Shown here: in pieces, positions 52,349-61,303 of the stretch
How positions within the stretch are numbered: position 1 is the first letter of the stretch
How the letters are laid out: each line of letters begins with the position of its first letter
From: an uncultured Bacilli bacterium
GTDB taxonomy: Bacteria; Bacillota_I; Bacilli_A; RF39; UBA660
Assembly (NCBI GenBank): GCA_934090795.1
Contig: CAKOJQ010000002.1
Span: 62,001 to 126,000 of the forward strand
Length of the DNA: 64,000 bases
Direction of reading: 5' to 3'
Made by a program: the position numbers and the translations under genes
Notes under the pieces: model-generated
What the model was told of the DNA's origin: nothing
What the model saw: the letters and a program-made list of their open reading frames with translations, nothing else
Database searches by the model: none

Positions 52349-54038
52349 TTTTCTTAATTAAATTATATCCTAAATAACCAATATACATAGTCATTGTAGT
52401 AAGTGATATACATAAACATATTTTATGTAATTTAGTCATTTCATATTTAACTTCAATATGACCTGTATCGCCACTTTTTAATTTAATGGATACTAATCCC
52501 ATCTCATTTTCATAACAGTCAATAATTTTTTTGTTTCCGTTATTATCAGTAAATCTTACGACATATCCTTTGTAATACAAATAAGGTAACTCTAAAGTAG
52601 TATCCTTTTGAGTATTATCAATATCAAAATTAAGAACTCCATTAACTTTAGATTCATTACTTATTTTAGCGTTACCATTAGTTATTAAAACTTTTTGATT
52701 TCTAGTATTAATATAATCAATATTTTTAATCGCTTTTTGAGGCCAATATTCTAAGAATGAAGAATATCTACTAACTTCATATTTAGTATCTATAATTTCC
52801 TCTTCTAAAAATAAATTATTATCAGCTACTTTATATTCTATATTTTTAGTAAAAGTTAAAGCATATCCTGAACTAATTAATATAATTAAAGAAATAATTC
52901 CATATCTAATCCATTTCTTGTTAAAACTATTTATTAGAGAGGAGAAGTTTATGCCTGCAATTATTGCTAGAGCAAAAATAACTATTTCTAATAACCTCCA
53001 AGGAAATTGAATCATTAAAATTATACTAGGCATCATAATCCATGGAAATATAAATGTAGAACTAATCAAAGAGATGACACCAACAAATAAGAAATATTTA
53101 TAAAGTTCTTTATTTTTATTTTTTTTATAATAAAATAATGTAAGAATCATACCAATTAAAATTGGTAATCCAATACAAAAATACATAGATGAATCAGTTC
53201 CATCCGCATTCCTAAATAATAATTGTAATGGATTTAAAGCATGTCCCATAACTGATGTTCTAGAATACATTTTACCATATCTAAACACTTCATATTCAGC
53301 ACCCATCTTAGTTTCAATTAAAGGTATTTCAAAGAATAATACAGATAATACAATAATAATTAAAGAACCAATTAAAGGCCATAATATTGTTTTCTTATTA
53401 GCAAAAATTTTCTTTATATTTAAACAAACTAATATAAAGCCTAAAATAAATACAAGTAAAGTACTAATGTTGTGAGAAAGTAATAATAAAATTGTTCCAA
53501 ATATAAAAATATATTTTTTATCTATTTTCTCATTTAAAATATAATATATACCTCTAAAAATTATTGGAATAAATATGAAACTAGCCATTTCACCAACTGC
53601 AAGTCTTGTATAACTGTTAAGCATACGATATGGTGCAGTCATGTAGATAACACTGGCGATAATTGCAGCCTTCTTATCTTTATAAATATCATTAACTAAT
53701 TTAAACATTGATATTCCTGATAAAAAATAAGTTAAGAAAATAAAACATTTCATACCTATTGCTACATCACCACTTAATAGTTCAAAAAATGCACTAATAA
53801 AAGTAGAAACAGGAGGATAAAATAAATTCCAGGCAAAACCTAAATTATGAGAGTATCTTGCAATAACAAAAATACTATTTCCATTTCTTATTTGTTCTAA
53901 AGTTCCAAATGATCTTGCCATATGAAAATCTCCATCATGACTACTAAAGAAACTATCTCTAAATAATGGATAACACATTAAAGTAGCAACAATTAATATA
54001 ATTCCATAGCATATCCATTTTTTCTTTTTTTCATTCAT
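52338..54038 (-). CDS. Large membrane protein, GT-C/YfhO-like
   Basis: 566 residues with about 11 transmembrane segments and a C-terminal extracytoplasmic beta domain (about 400-530). An early S-S-H-D-G-D-F-H-M-A-R motif (near 32-42) is an acidic loop like those of GT-C glycosyltransferases, and L-F-Y-P-P-V-S near 73 is typical of the membrane proteins loosely labelled 6-pyruvoyl-tetrahydropterin-synthase-related. A role in adding sugars to envelope lipids or proteins is inference. AGGAG lies before the ATG. It diverges from the two-component system. Confidence 0.7.
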   Translation of the reverse strand: MNEKKKKWICYGIILIVATLMCYPLFRDSFFSSHDGDFHMARSFGTLEQIRNGNSIFVIARYSHNLGFAWNLFYPPVSTFISAFFELLSGDVAIGMKCFIFLTYFLSGISMFKLVNDIYKDKKAAIIASVIYMTAPYRMLNSYTRLAVGEMASFIFIPIIFRGIYYILNEKIDKKYIFIFGTILLLLSHNISTLLVFILGFILVCLNIKKIFANKKTILWPLIGSLIIIVLSVLFFEIPLIETKMGAEYEVFRYGKMYSRTSVMGHALNPLQLLFRNADGTDSSMYFCIGLPILIGMILTLFYYKKNKNKELYKYFLFVGVISLISSTFIFPWIMMPSIILMIQFPWRLLEIVIFALAIIAGINFSSLINSFNKKWIRYGIISLIILISSGYALTFTKNIEYKVADNNLFLEEEIIDTKYEVSRYSSFLEYWPQKAIKNIDYINTRNQKVLITNGNAKISNESKVNGVLNFDIDNTQKDTTLELPYLYYKGYVVRFTDNNGNKKIIDCYENEMGLVSIKLKSGDTGHIEVKYEMTKLHKICLCISLTTMTMYIGYLGYNLIKKRKI

Positions 54039-54133
54039 ATAAACACACTCCTAATAATTAAAGTATAACCTATAAATGATTAAAAGTTAAATATAAATTA
54101 GTTAGTAAATTATTTTTATGATAAAATCATTGA

Positions 54134-54176
54134 TTTTCACTGCTATTTATCATTTTACGATAAATTGTGGTGAAAA
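54134..54176. promoter_or_regulatory. Nested 43-bp inverted repeat between divergent genes
   Basis: TTTTCAC and ATTTATC on the left mirror GATAAAT and GTGAAAA on the right, with 4-nt unpaired spacers and a 7-nt centre. It is symmetric around 54155. It could be an operator or a folded 5' leader. Confidence 0.45.
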
Positions 54177-54303
54177 TAAGATATCTAAAATAATTATTTT
54201 ATTTGTAATTAAAATAAATTATTAAGTCCGGTTTTCCTTTTTAATCCAAATAAATATTTTCATTACATTTTCATATATTTGTTATAATATAAAGTAATAA
54301 GAG

Positions 54304-54975
54304 GTGGTATTTATAAAAATATTAGTTGTAGATGATGAATATTTAATAAGAAATGTTATTAAGGAATACTGTCAAAGTGAAGGATATAAAGTAGATGAAG
54401 CATCAAATGGAGAAGAAGCCATCGATAAAGTTTATGAAAATGAATACGATTTAATAATTATGGATATAATGATGCCAGATATGGATGGTTATGAAGCAAG
54501 TAAAGAAATAAAAGATATTAAAGATATTCCAATAATTATGTTATCTGCTAGAACTGAAGAAGAAGATAAACTTAATGGATTTAATATTGGAATAGATGAT
54601 TATGTTACTAAACCATTTAGTCCTAAAGAACTTATGGCTAGAATAAAAGCAGTAACTAAGCGTAACTCTAAAGAATCAATAATTAAATTAGATAATATTA
54701 TTTTAAATAATAATACAAGAGAAGTAACTATTGATGGAAAGATGGTAGAACTTACCCATACCCAATTTGAATTATTATATTTATTTTTATCAAATCCTAA
54801 TTTAGTACTTACTAGAGAAGATATTATTAATAAAATATTTGGCTTTGATTATGAAGCAAGTGATCGTACAATAGATGCTCATATAAAACTTTTAAGAAAT
54901 AAATTAGGTAAATATAAAAATTATATAAAAACAATAAGGAAAGTAGGTTATAAATTTGAATATAAAGAAAAATAG
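54304..54975 (+). CDS. OmpR/PhoB-family response regulator
   Basis: 223 residues. The receiver domain has acidic D-D-E near the start, the phosphorylated Asp in D-L-I-I-M-D-I-M-M-P near residue 54, and K of T-K-P-F near 104. A winged-helix DNA-binding domain follows (R-E-V-T-I-D-G-K...T-R-E-D-I-I-N-K-I-F-G). The GTG at 54304 overlaps the ribosome-binding site (AGAGGTGG). The family N-terminus (K-I-L-V-V-D-D-E) and spacing point instead to the ATA at 54313 as the true, rare start codon. It overlaps the kinase gene by 20 bp. Confidence 0.88.
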   Translation: MVFIKILVVDDEYLIRNVIKEYCQSEGYKVDEASNGEEAIDKVYENEYDLIIMDIMMPDMDGYEASKEIKDIKDIPIIMLSARTEEEDKLNGFNIGIDDYVTKPFSPKELMARIKAVTKRNSKESIIKLDNIILNNNTREVTIDGKMVELTHTQFELLYLFLSNPNLVLTREDIINKIFGFDYEASDRTIDAHIKLLRNKLGKYKNYIKTIRKVGYKFEYKEK

Positions 54976-56329
54976 TTTAATGGTAAAAACATTTACCTAT
55001 CTAATAACCTTTTCAATTACAATTCTTATCTGTTTATGGTTATTTCAAGTTGAATTCTTAAAATTATTTTATGAACAATACCAAATAAAAGATATTAAAA
55101 ATATTGCTGCAGATATTATAAAATCTAATAGTATATCTAAATTAGAAAAACTTGCTTATGAAAATGATATTTGCATAGAATTAAAAATAAATGATGAAAT
55201 AATAGATTATAATACATTAAATAAAGATTGTATATTAAAGAGTAAAAATTCAAGAGTTCAAAAATTAAAAGAAAATTTATACTCTAATAATAAAACTAAA
55301 ATAGAAACATTAAGAAGTCCTTTAACAAATACTAAGAATTCAATATATGGTATTGCTTATAGTGATAATACATATATTATACTTAACACTCCATTAGAAG
55401 ATGTTAATAGTACTACTCATATTTTAAGAGGACAATTAATTTATATAACTTTAATAACAATACTTTTAGCTATAATTGTTTCTTATTTTGTATCTAAAAT
55501 GTTAAATAAACCAATATTAGATATTACTGATAGAGCTAAGAAAATGGCTAAAGGTGAATATGAACAAAATAATAAAACATATGATATAAAAGAAATAGAT
55601 GATTTAAATAGTGTCTTAAATTATGCATGTTCAGAGATTAAGAATACTGATACCTTGAGAAAAGATTTAATGGCTAATGTATCTCATGATTTAAAAACAC
55701 CTTTAACAATGATAAAAGCTTATGCTGAAATGGCTAGAGATATTAATAATAATAATGAAGAAAAAAGAAAAGATAATTTAAATGTAATTATAGATGAATC
55801 TGATAGATTAAATATATTAGTTAATGATATTTTAGATTTATCTAAGATAGAAAGTAATAAAGATACTTTAGATACTCAAGAATATGATTTAGTAACTGAA
55901 TTAAAAGAAATAATAAAAAGATATGAGATAATTAAAGAAACAGAGAATTATAAATTTATTTTAGATATACCTGAAATAGCAATAGTTAAGGCTGATAAAA
56001 AAAGAATTAATCAAGTATTATATAATTTAATAAATAACGCTATAAATTATACAGGAGAAGATTTAACTGTTAAAATTAATGTTTTAGAATTAAAAAATAG
56101 ATATAAAGTAGAGATAATTGATTCAGGTAAAGGAATAAATAAAAAAGATTTAAAACTAATCTGGACTAAATATTATAAAAGTGATAAAAATCATCGTAGA
56201 AATGTAGTTGGTACTGGACTTGGACTTTCTATCGTAAAGAACATATTAGAAAATCATAACTTTGAATATGGAGTAGATAGTAAAATAAATAAAGGAACAA
56301 AATTCTATTTTTACATAAATAAGAAATAA
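54956..56329 (+). CDS. Sensor histidine kinase
   Basis: 457 residues. Two transmembrane helices (about 10-30 and 155-178) enclose an extracytoplasmic sensor of about 120 residues. HAMP (about 180-230), the H-box N-V-S-H-D-L-K-T-P-L-T near 243, the N-box N-L-I-N-N-A-I-N-Y near 360 and the G-boxes D-S-G-K-G-I and G-T-G-L-G-L-S-I follow. Translation probably starts at TTG 54956; an ATG at 54980 is possible. It pairs with the preceding regulator. The neighbouring TasA-like genes are candidate targets. Confidence 0.88.
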   Translation: MNIKKNSLMVKTFTYLITFSITILICLWLFQVEFLKLFYEQYQIKDIKNIAADIIKSNSISKLEKLAYENDICIELKINDEIIDYNTLNKDCILKSKNSRVQKLKENLYSNNKTKIETLRSPLTNTKNSIYGIAYSDNTYIILNTPLEDVNSTTHILRGQLIYITLITILLAIIVSYFVSKMLNKPILDITDRAKKMAKGEYEQNNKTYDIKEIDDLNSVLNYACSEIKNTDTLRKDLMANVSHDLKTPLTMIKAYAEMARDINNNNEEKRKDNLNVIIDESDRLNILVNDILDLSKIESNKDTLDTQEYDLVTELKEIIKRYEIIKETENYKFILDIPEIAIVKADKKRINQVLYNLINNAINYTGEDLTVKINVLELKNRYKVEIIDSGKGINKKDLKLIWTKYYKSDKNHRRNVVGTGLGLSIVKNILENHNFEYGVDSKINKGTKFYFYINKK

Positions 56330-56455
56330 TTTCACAATAATTTCACATTCAAGTTATATATTAAACATGAAGAAGAAAGGAAAAATTAAAACCAAAAAAA
56401 TAAAATATAAAAATCATATAATCTCAAACTCACACTATTAAAATTTCTTCTTCCT

Positions 56456-56489
56456 AAAAATAGGCATCTTCCTGTCTATTTTTATTTTT
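56456..56489 (+). terminator. Terminator of the two-component operon
   Basis: AAAAATAG pairs with CTATTTTT across a 12-nt loop, followed by more T. It lies about 125 bp after the kinase stop, in otherwise empty sequence (56330-56571). Confidence 0.6.
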
Positions 56490-56571
56490 CTTTGAAAAAT
56501 TTGTTAAATAAGTATTGAAATTAAATTATTAAAATGTTAAGATTTAATTATAGTAAAGGAGGAATAAATAA

Positions 56572-57162
56572 ATGAACGAAAATGGAGGAAAGAGTAGTAC
56601 AATATTATTAACTGTTATTGGTATTGCAACACTTTTAGTAGTTGTTACAGGTGCAACATTTGCATATTTTGCTGCTATTGTTAATGGCACTGATAACGCA
56701 ACATCAATTCAAATTACTGCTTCACAAAATGGTACAAAAATTTCACTTGAGGGTGGAGAAGCATTAGACTTAACAAATATATATCCAAGAACAGAAGCAT
56801 GGGCAACTAAAGATATCACTCTAAAAAATGATGCTGTTGCTGAATCTAGTACTACTGCAACATATACTTTTTACATGAATGTTGATACAAACTCATTTGA
56901 AGATGGAGATTTACAATTCACATTTACAAAAAAAGGTGAAACAGAAAGCACTACTAAAACAAAGTTAGGCGCAGCAGGAACTAAAGGCGAAACTGCTACA
57001 TCAATTGCAACTGGAACTGTAAATATCGGGACTGCTAATGTAATTACTTACACATTAAAAGTATATTTTGTTGATAATCCTAATAAAAATCAAAATCCAG
57101 GCGAAGGTTCTAAAGCTGCAAAATTTTATGTAAGCCAAACTTGGGTTGAAAATAATCAATAA
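56572..57162 (+). CDS. TasA/camelysin-like secreted protein, SipW substrate
   Basis: 196 residues. The signal peptide ends in T-G-A-T-F-A-Y-F-A, the motif typical of SipW-dependent exported proteins (TasA, camelysin). The mature part is beta-rich, has no Cys and is Thr/Asn-rich, as in fibre-forming biofilm proteins. AGGAGG precedes the ATG. It is followed 20 bp later by a second such gene, and the dedicated signal peptidase is the third gene along. The assembly into fibres is inference. Confidence 0.7.
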   Translation: MNENGGKSSTILLTVIGIATLLVVVTGATFAYFAAIVNGTDNATSIQITASQNGTKISLEGGEALDLTNIYPRTEAWATKDITLKNDAVAESSTTATYTFYMNVDTNSFEDGDLQFTFTKKGETESTTKTKLGAAGTKGETATSIATGTVNIGTANVITYTLKVYFVDNPNKNQNPGEGSKAAKFYVSQTWVENNQ

Positions 57163-57182
57163 TAATGAAGGAGGAATAATAG

Positions 57183-57920
57183 ATGAACGAAAATAAACAA
57201 AATACTGCCTTGTTAATAGTAATCGCAGTTGCTACATTATTAGTTGCTGTTGTTGGTGCTACATTTGCATACTTTACCGCAGCTAATCAAAATAATAGTA
57301 CTGCTGTATATAATTCATCAAGTGCCAAGATGATTATTTCATACTTAGATGGAACTGCTAAATTACATGGTACATTAGATGCTGGAAATACTGTTCAACC
57401 GGGAAATACAATATTAATTGATAAAACATTTACTTTAACCGGAACAAATACTGCAAAAGCTACTGGAACAGGTATTACAGATACTACTGGAATTGATATG
57501 CCATATACAGTATATTTAACATATGAAAATGGATTTACATCTGATGACAATGAAGGCGGTTTATATTATTATATAAAAGGAACTACAACTGGAGATGTAT
57601 CTGCTGCACTTGAAGGAGATAAAGTAACAGATGAAGGCGATACTTTAAATGGCTATACTAAGAAATTAATTCCAACTGGTAGAACTGGTGCTGAAAAAGA
57701 TACAACCACTGGACTTTATCCTACTGAAGTTAAAGAATTAAAATTAGCTTCTGGAGTATTTAAACCAAATCTTACTGAAACTTTAGCATCTGTACAATTT
57801 AATTTAAAAATTACATTCCCAGATAATGGAAAACCACAAAATTCTAATAAAGGTCAAAAATTTACTGGAAAGATTGAAATTAATAAAAATTTAGCTGAAG
57901 TTACTACTCAAGGTAAATAA
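57183..57920 (+). CDS. TasA/camelysin-like secreted protein, SipW substrate (second)
   Basis: 245 residues with the same signal type (V-V-G-A-T-F-A-Y-F-T-A) but a different, larger mature domain: beta-rich, no Cys, Gly/Thr-rich. AGGAGG precedes the ATG. Only the signal region clearly resembles that of the gene before it, so the two probably form different parts of one surface structure. A terminator follows. Confidence 0.7.
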   Translation: MNENKQNTALLIVIAVATLLVAVVGATFAYFTAANQNNSTAVYNSSSAKMIISYLDGTAKLHGTLDAGNTVQPGNTILIDKTFTLTGTNTAKATGTGITDTTGIDMPYTVYLTYENGFTSDDNEGGLYYYIKGTTTGDVSAALEGDKVTDEGDTLNGYTKKLIPTGRTGAEKDTTTGLYPTEVKELKLASGVFKPNLTETLASVQFNLKITFPDNGKPQNSNKGQKFTGKIEINKNLAEVTTQGK

Positions 57921-57922
57921 TG

Positions 57923-57960
57923 AATTAGAGCCTAAAAGGCTTTTTTTCTTTACTCTAATT
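57923..57960 (+). terminator. Rho-independent terminator
   Basis: AGCCT/AGGCT with a 3-nt loop and T7, enclosed by a second inverted repeat AATTAGAG/CTCTAATT. Confidence 0.85.
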
Positions 57961-58020
57961 TAGGTTGTAATTTCATATTTATTATTATATAATTTTAATA
58001 GAATAGAGAGTAGGATTGTT

Positions 58021-58944
58021 ATGAAAGATGTGGTTAAAAATACTAATATGAAGGTTAATAATAAAGAAAAATCTTTAACTACTTTAAAGAAAATAGGTAA
58101 AATATTAAATTATATTGGTAAAATATTATCATATGCGTGTATTGTTTTATTAGTATTAATTGGTATTTTTTTAGTTTATTATGTTATTACTGTTCAGAAG
58201 GCTAAAAATGATGCTAATTTTAAGCCAGCAGTAAGTTTATATACTATTGTATCTGGATCAATGGAACCAACGATTCATGTTTATGATGTAGTATTAAATA
58301 AAGCTGTTAATAGTCCCGAAGAAATTAAAGTAGGAGATGTTATAACTTTTATATCAACAAGTTCTATTAGTGAAGGATTAACTGTAACTCATCGTGTTCA
58401 GGATATTAAAATTGTTAATGGAGAATATGAATATGTAACTAAGGGTGATTATAATCCAACAGCAGATTCAAGTACTGCTAAATATGGAAATGTTATTGGC
58501 AAGGTTGCGTTTAAAATTCCTCAATTAGGTAGAGTTCAGTTTTTTGTAGCAAGTAAGGCTGGATGGTTCTTTGTAGTACTTTTACCAGCAATGGGTGTAA
58601 TTGTTTATGATGTGTTAAAACTATTTAAATTACTTGGAACTAAAAATGCTTCTGATAAAATTAAAGGAAATAATAAAAAGAAAAATATTGATATAAATGT
58701 TGATAAAGCTATTGATAATATAAAAAAGAATGATTATAATTCTAGTTCATTAGATGATTTAAAGAAAAATGTGATGATGAATAAAGATTTCGTTACCGAA
58801 ATAAATGTAGATAACAATAATTTGAATAATGAAAATAAAAAGTTAGAATTAAAGGAAGATATAAATAATCAAGAAGAAGTTAATATAACTAAAGAAGATT
58901 ATTTAAATAGATTAAATGCTTTAAAGAATAGAAATAAAAACTAA
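58021..58944 (+). CDS. sipW: Signal peptidase I, SipW type (S26B)
   Basis: 307 residues. One transmembrane helix near residues 40-62, the catalytic Ser in V-S-G-S-M-E-P-T near 81, His in V-T-H-R-V near 124 (His instead of Lys marks the SipW/ER-type group) and a second helix near 180-200. The C-terminal 105 residues are a long, charged cytoplasmic tail absent from B. subtilis SipW (190 residues). It should process the two TasA-like proteins. It has its own transcription start after a terminator. Confidence 0.85.
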   Translation: MKDVVKNTNMKVNNKEKSLTTLKKIGKILNYIGKILSYACIVLLVLIGIFLVYYVITVQKAKNDANFKPAVSLYTIVSGSMEPTIHVYDVVLNKAVNSPEEIKVGDVITFISTSSISEGLTVTHRVQDIKIVNGEYEYVTKGDYNPTADSSTAKYGNVIGKVAFKIPQLGRVQFFVASKAGWFFVVLLPAMGVIVYDVLKLFKLLGTKNASDKIKGNNKKKNIDINVDKAIDNIKKNDYNSSSLDDLKKNVMMNKDFVTEINVDNNNLNNENKKLELKEDINNQEEVNITKEDYLNRLNALKNRNKN

Positions 58945-58989
58945 ATTAAAATATGATTAATTCTACTAGCAATAATAAATTCTATTTGA

Positions 58990-59140
58990 TATAATAACTT
59001 TGTTAGTGAGGAAAGGCCTTACAAACCTGGAGCTAAATCGAATAAATCACGTTACGATTAATAAGTGTATGAATAAGGTTCATAAACTAAGGTGGTACCG
59101 TGCATAAAGTTGCACCCTTAGATTAATGAACTTTTTTTAT
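58990..59140 (+). promoter_or_regulatory. T-box riboswitch controlling tyrS
   Basis: The T-box core AAGGTGGTACCGTGC lies at 59089-59103. Competing with it, CTAAGGTG pairs with CACCCTTAG and GTTCAT (59078) with ATGAAC (59126), followed by T7, forming the terminator. A TATAAT lies at 58990-58995. Stem I is unusually short; a candidate Tyr specifier UAC is near 59020. Uncharged tRNA-Tyr would stabilise the antiterminator. Confidence 0.85.
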
Positions 59141-59164
59141 TTAAAAAATAAGGAGGAAATAATA

Positions 59165-60340
59165 ATGACATTTTTTGAAGAATTAAAATGGAGAGGTGTA
59201 GTAAAGGATATAAGTTCACCTGAATTAGAAGAAAAACTTAACAATGAATCTTTAACTTTTTATTTAGGCACAGATCCAACGGCTGATTCATTACATATTG
59301 GACATTATGCATCATTTGTAACAGCTAAAAGATTAGCAAGACATGGACATAAGCCGATTATTTTAGTTGGAGGAGCAACTGGCTTAATTGGGGATCCTAG
59401 ACCTACTGCTGAAAGAGAAATTATTTCTAAAGAAACTGTTGCTAAAAATATTGAAGGATTAAAAAAACAAGTTGAAAAACTATTGGAAGGTAAAGCCCAA
59501 ATAGTTAATAATTATGATTGGATGAAGGATGTTACATTCTTAGATTTTTTAAGAGATGTAGGTAAATATATTAATGTTAATTATATGTTAAGTAAGGATA
59601 TAATTAATCGTAGATTAGAAACTGGAATTACTTATGCTGAATTTTCTTATACATTAATGCAAGGATATGATTTTGTACATTTAAATAGAAAATATAATTG
59701 TACTTTACAGGCTGCTGGATCTGATCAATGGGGAAACATAACAACTGGTATTGAACTTGCTAGAAAAATGGATAATAAGGAAGTATATGGTTTTACAATG
59801 CCTTTGATTTTAGATGCAACTGGTAAGAAGTTTGGTAAGAGTGAGGGTAATGCTTTATGGCTTGATGCTAATAAAACATCACCTTATAAAATTTATCAAT
59901 ATTTAATTAATACTGATGATTCTAAAGTTATTGAATATTTAAAAGTATTTACATTTTTATCTAGAGAAGAAATTGAAGATATAGAAAAGAAATTTAATGA
60001 AAAACCAGAAGAAAGACTAGCTCAAAAAACTTTAGCGTTCGAGGTAGTTAAAGATATTCACGGAATAGATGCTGCAACATCTGCAAAAGAAACTAGTGAG
60101 AAAATCTTTAAAGGTGAAGTTACAGATGAAATGCCAACCATAGAAGTTGATAGTCATAACATCGTAGAGTTATTAGTTGAATCTAAGTTGTTGCCATCAA
60201 AAAGTGAAGCAAGAAGATTAATAATTCAAGGTGGTATAACTGTTAATAATGAAAAAGTAATTGATCCTAATTTGGAGTTTGTAGGAGAAATTATTCTTAA
60301 AAAAGGTAAAAAGAATATTTATAAAATTATAATTAAATAA
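59165..60340 (+). CDS. tyrS: Tyrosyl-tRNA synthetase
   Basis: 391 residues (class Ic). H-I-G-H-Y near residue 44 is the HIGH motif and K-F-G-K-S near 225 the KMSKS motif; a C-terminal S4 domain starts near 330 (L-P-S-K-S-E-A-R-R-L-I). It charges tRNA-Tyr. The start at 59165 has AAGGAGG 8 nt upstream; an in-frame ATG at 59126 lies inside the T-box terminator and is rejected. Confidence 0.95.
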   Translation: MTFFEELKWRGVVKDISSPELEEKLNNESLTFYLGTDPTADSLHIGHYASFVTAKRLARHGHKPIILVGGATGLIGDPRPTAEREIISKETVAKNIEGLKKQVEKLLEGKAQIVNNYDWMKDVTFLDFLRDVGKYINVNYMLSKDIINRRLETGITYAEFSYTLMQGYDFVHLNRKYNCTLQAAGSDQWGNITTGIELARKMDNKEVYGFTMPLILDATGKKFGKSEGNALWLDANKTSPYKIYQYLINTDDSKVIEYLKVFTFLSREEIEDIEKKFNEKPEERLAQKTLAFEVVKDIHGIDAATSAKETSEKIFKGEVTDEMPTIEVDSHNIVELLVESKLLPSKSEARRLIIQGGITVNNEKVIDPNLEFVGEIILKKGKKNIYKIIIK

Positions 60341-60343
60341 AAT

Positions 60344-60383
60344 AAAAATACATAAGTTATTTCATTTCACTTATGTATTTTTT
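60344..60383. terminator. Bidirectional terminator
   Basis: AAAAATACATAAGT pairs perfectly with its complement around an 11-nt loop, with T on both outward sides. Confidence 0.88.
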
Positions 60384-60671
60384 TAATGTTTTAGCATTAG
60401 GTCCAAATATAATTTTTAATTGATTTTCAATTTCAACTATTCCTTTAGCTCCTAATCTTGTAATTGCGTCTTTATCTGCTAAAGATATATCTTTAAGTGT
60501 TACTTTTAATCTTGATACATTTACTTCATAATCAAGAATATTATCTTTTCCACCTAAAGCTTGTACTAATTTATTAATTTCAAATGTAAAATTTTTCTTG
60601 TTTAATTTAACTATTACTAATGAAATAATAAATAATACAAAAAATACTATTAAGTATTGCCACCACATCAT
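60357..60671 (-). CDS. Membrane-anchored PTS EIIB-like domain lacking the phosphorylated Cys
   Basis: 104 residues. One N-terminal transmembrane helix (3-23) leads to a domain with the glucose-type EIIB pattern: L-V-Q-A-L-G-G-K-D-N-I, S-R-L-K-V-T-L-K-D, L-G-A-K-G-I and a late I-F-G. In true EIIB the motif before R-L is D-A-C-I-T-R-L; here it is E-V-N-V-S-R-L, so the phosphorylated Cys is gone. It cannot act in sugar phosphotransfer and may be a sensor or scaffold. Similar stand-alone EIIB-like proteins exist in Firmicutes without known function. Confidence 0.7.
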   Translation of the reverse strand: MMWWQYLIVFFVLFIISLVIVKLNKKNFTFEINKLVQALGGKDNILDYEVNVSRLKVTLKDISLADKDAITRLGAKGIVEIENQLKIIFGPNAKTLKKYISEMK

Positions 60672-60778
60672 AATTTAATCACCTGTATTAATTATACTAA
60701 AAATTTCTTAAAAATAAAATCACTAATTTATAAGTTAAACATAAAATATATTGAGAAATAATGAAAGGGTGAAATATT

Positions 60779-61243
60779 ATGTGTAATAATAACAATGATT
60801 CAAATAATAAAAACAGTATTGCTGAAATACTAAAAGTAATTTTACTTCTTCAACAAAATGCCTGTCCTGATAATTGCTTGGATTCATGTGATAGACCTAT
60901 GCTTGGAGGAGGAACAAATTGCTTAGTATGTAATACTAGACCAGTTATGTTATATACTTGTTGTGGTAATGGAGTGCCTATAAGTATGCCAACAAGTAAA
61001 GATTCGAATGCAACTTGTTCAAATCCATCATTAAATAGTTCATGTGATGGATGCTCAAATGTATTTAGAGTAGAAAAGTTAGAAGGAAATTGTTGTACAT
61101 TTAGAGTACTTGCGATAAATCCAGATCAAAGTTGTTGTAATAGTCAACCATATATTGCAACAAATAGTTTCTTTACAATGAATTTAGGTTGTTGTTGTAT
61201 AATAAGATGTTTAAATGACTGTTATGTAGATTGTGTTTGTTAA
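60779..61243 (+). CDS. CotY/CotZ-like cysteine-rich spore coat protein
   Basis: 154 residues with about 24 Cys, some as C-C and C-C-C. The segment N-V-F-R-V-E-K-L-E-G-N-C-C-T-F-R-V-L near residue 94 and L-G-C-C-C-I-I-R-C-L near the end match the CotZ/CotY pattern F-F-R-V-E-K-L...C-C and V-D-L-G-C-F-C-A-I-Q-C-L. Those proteins form the disulfide-linked outer crust of Bacillus spores. GGGTG precedes the ATG. It is a single gene closed by a terminator. Confidence 0.8.
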   Translation: MCNNNNDSNNKNSIAEILKVILLLQQNACPDNCLDSCDRPMLGGGTNCLVCNTRPVMLYTCCGNGVPISMPTSKDSNATCSNPSLNSSCDGCSNVFRVEKLEGNCCTFRVLAINPDQSCCNSQPYIATNSFFTMNLGCCCIIRCLNDCYVDCVC

Positions 61244-61246
61244 ATA

Positions 61247-61277
61247 AAAAATCACTTTTAATTAAGTGATTTTTTTA
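61247..61277 (+). terminator. Rho-independent terminator of the coat gene
   Basis: AAAAATCACTT pairs perfectly with AAGTGATTTTT, followed by more T. Confidence 0.85.
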
Positions 61278-61303
61278 ATGAATTTTTTTGTTTATAATAA
61301 CCA

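Noticed and set aside
59126..59164. N-terminal extension of TyrS from the ATG at 59126
   Set aside because: It lies inside the T-box terminator, while a consensus ribosome-binding site precedes 59165.
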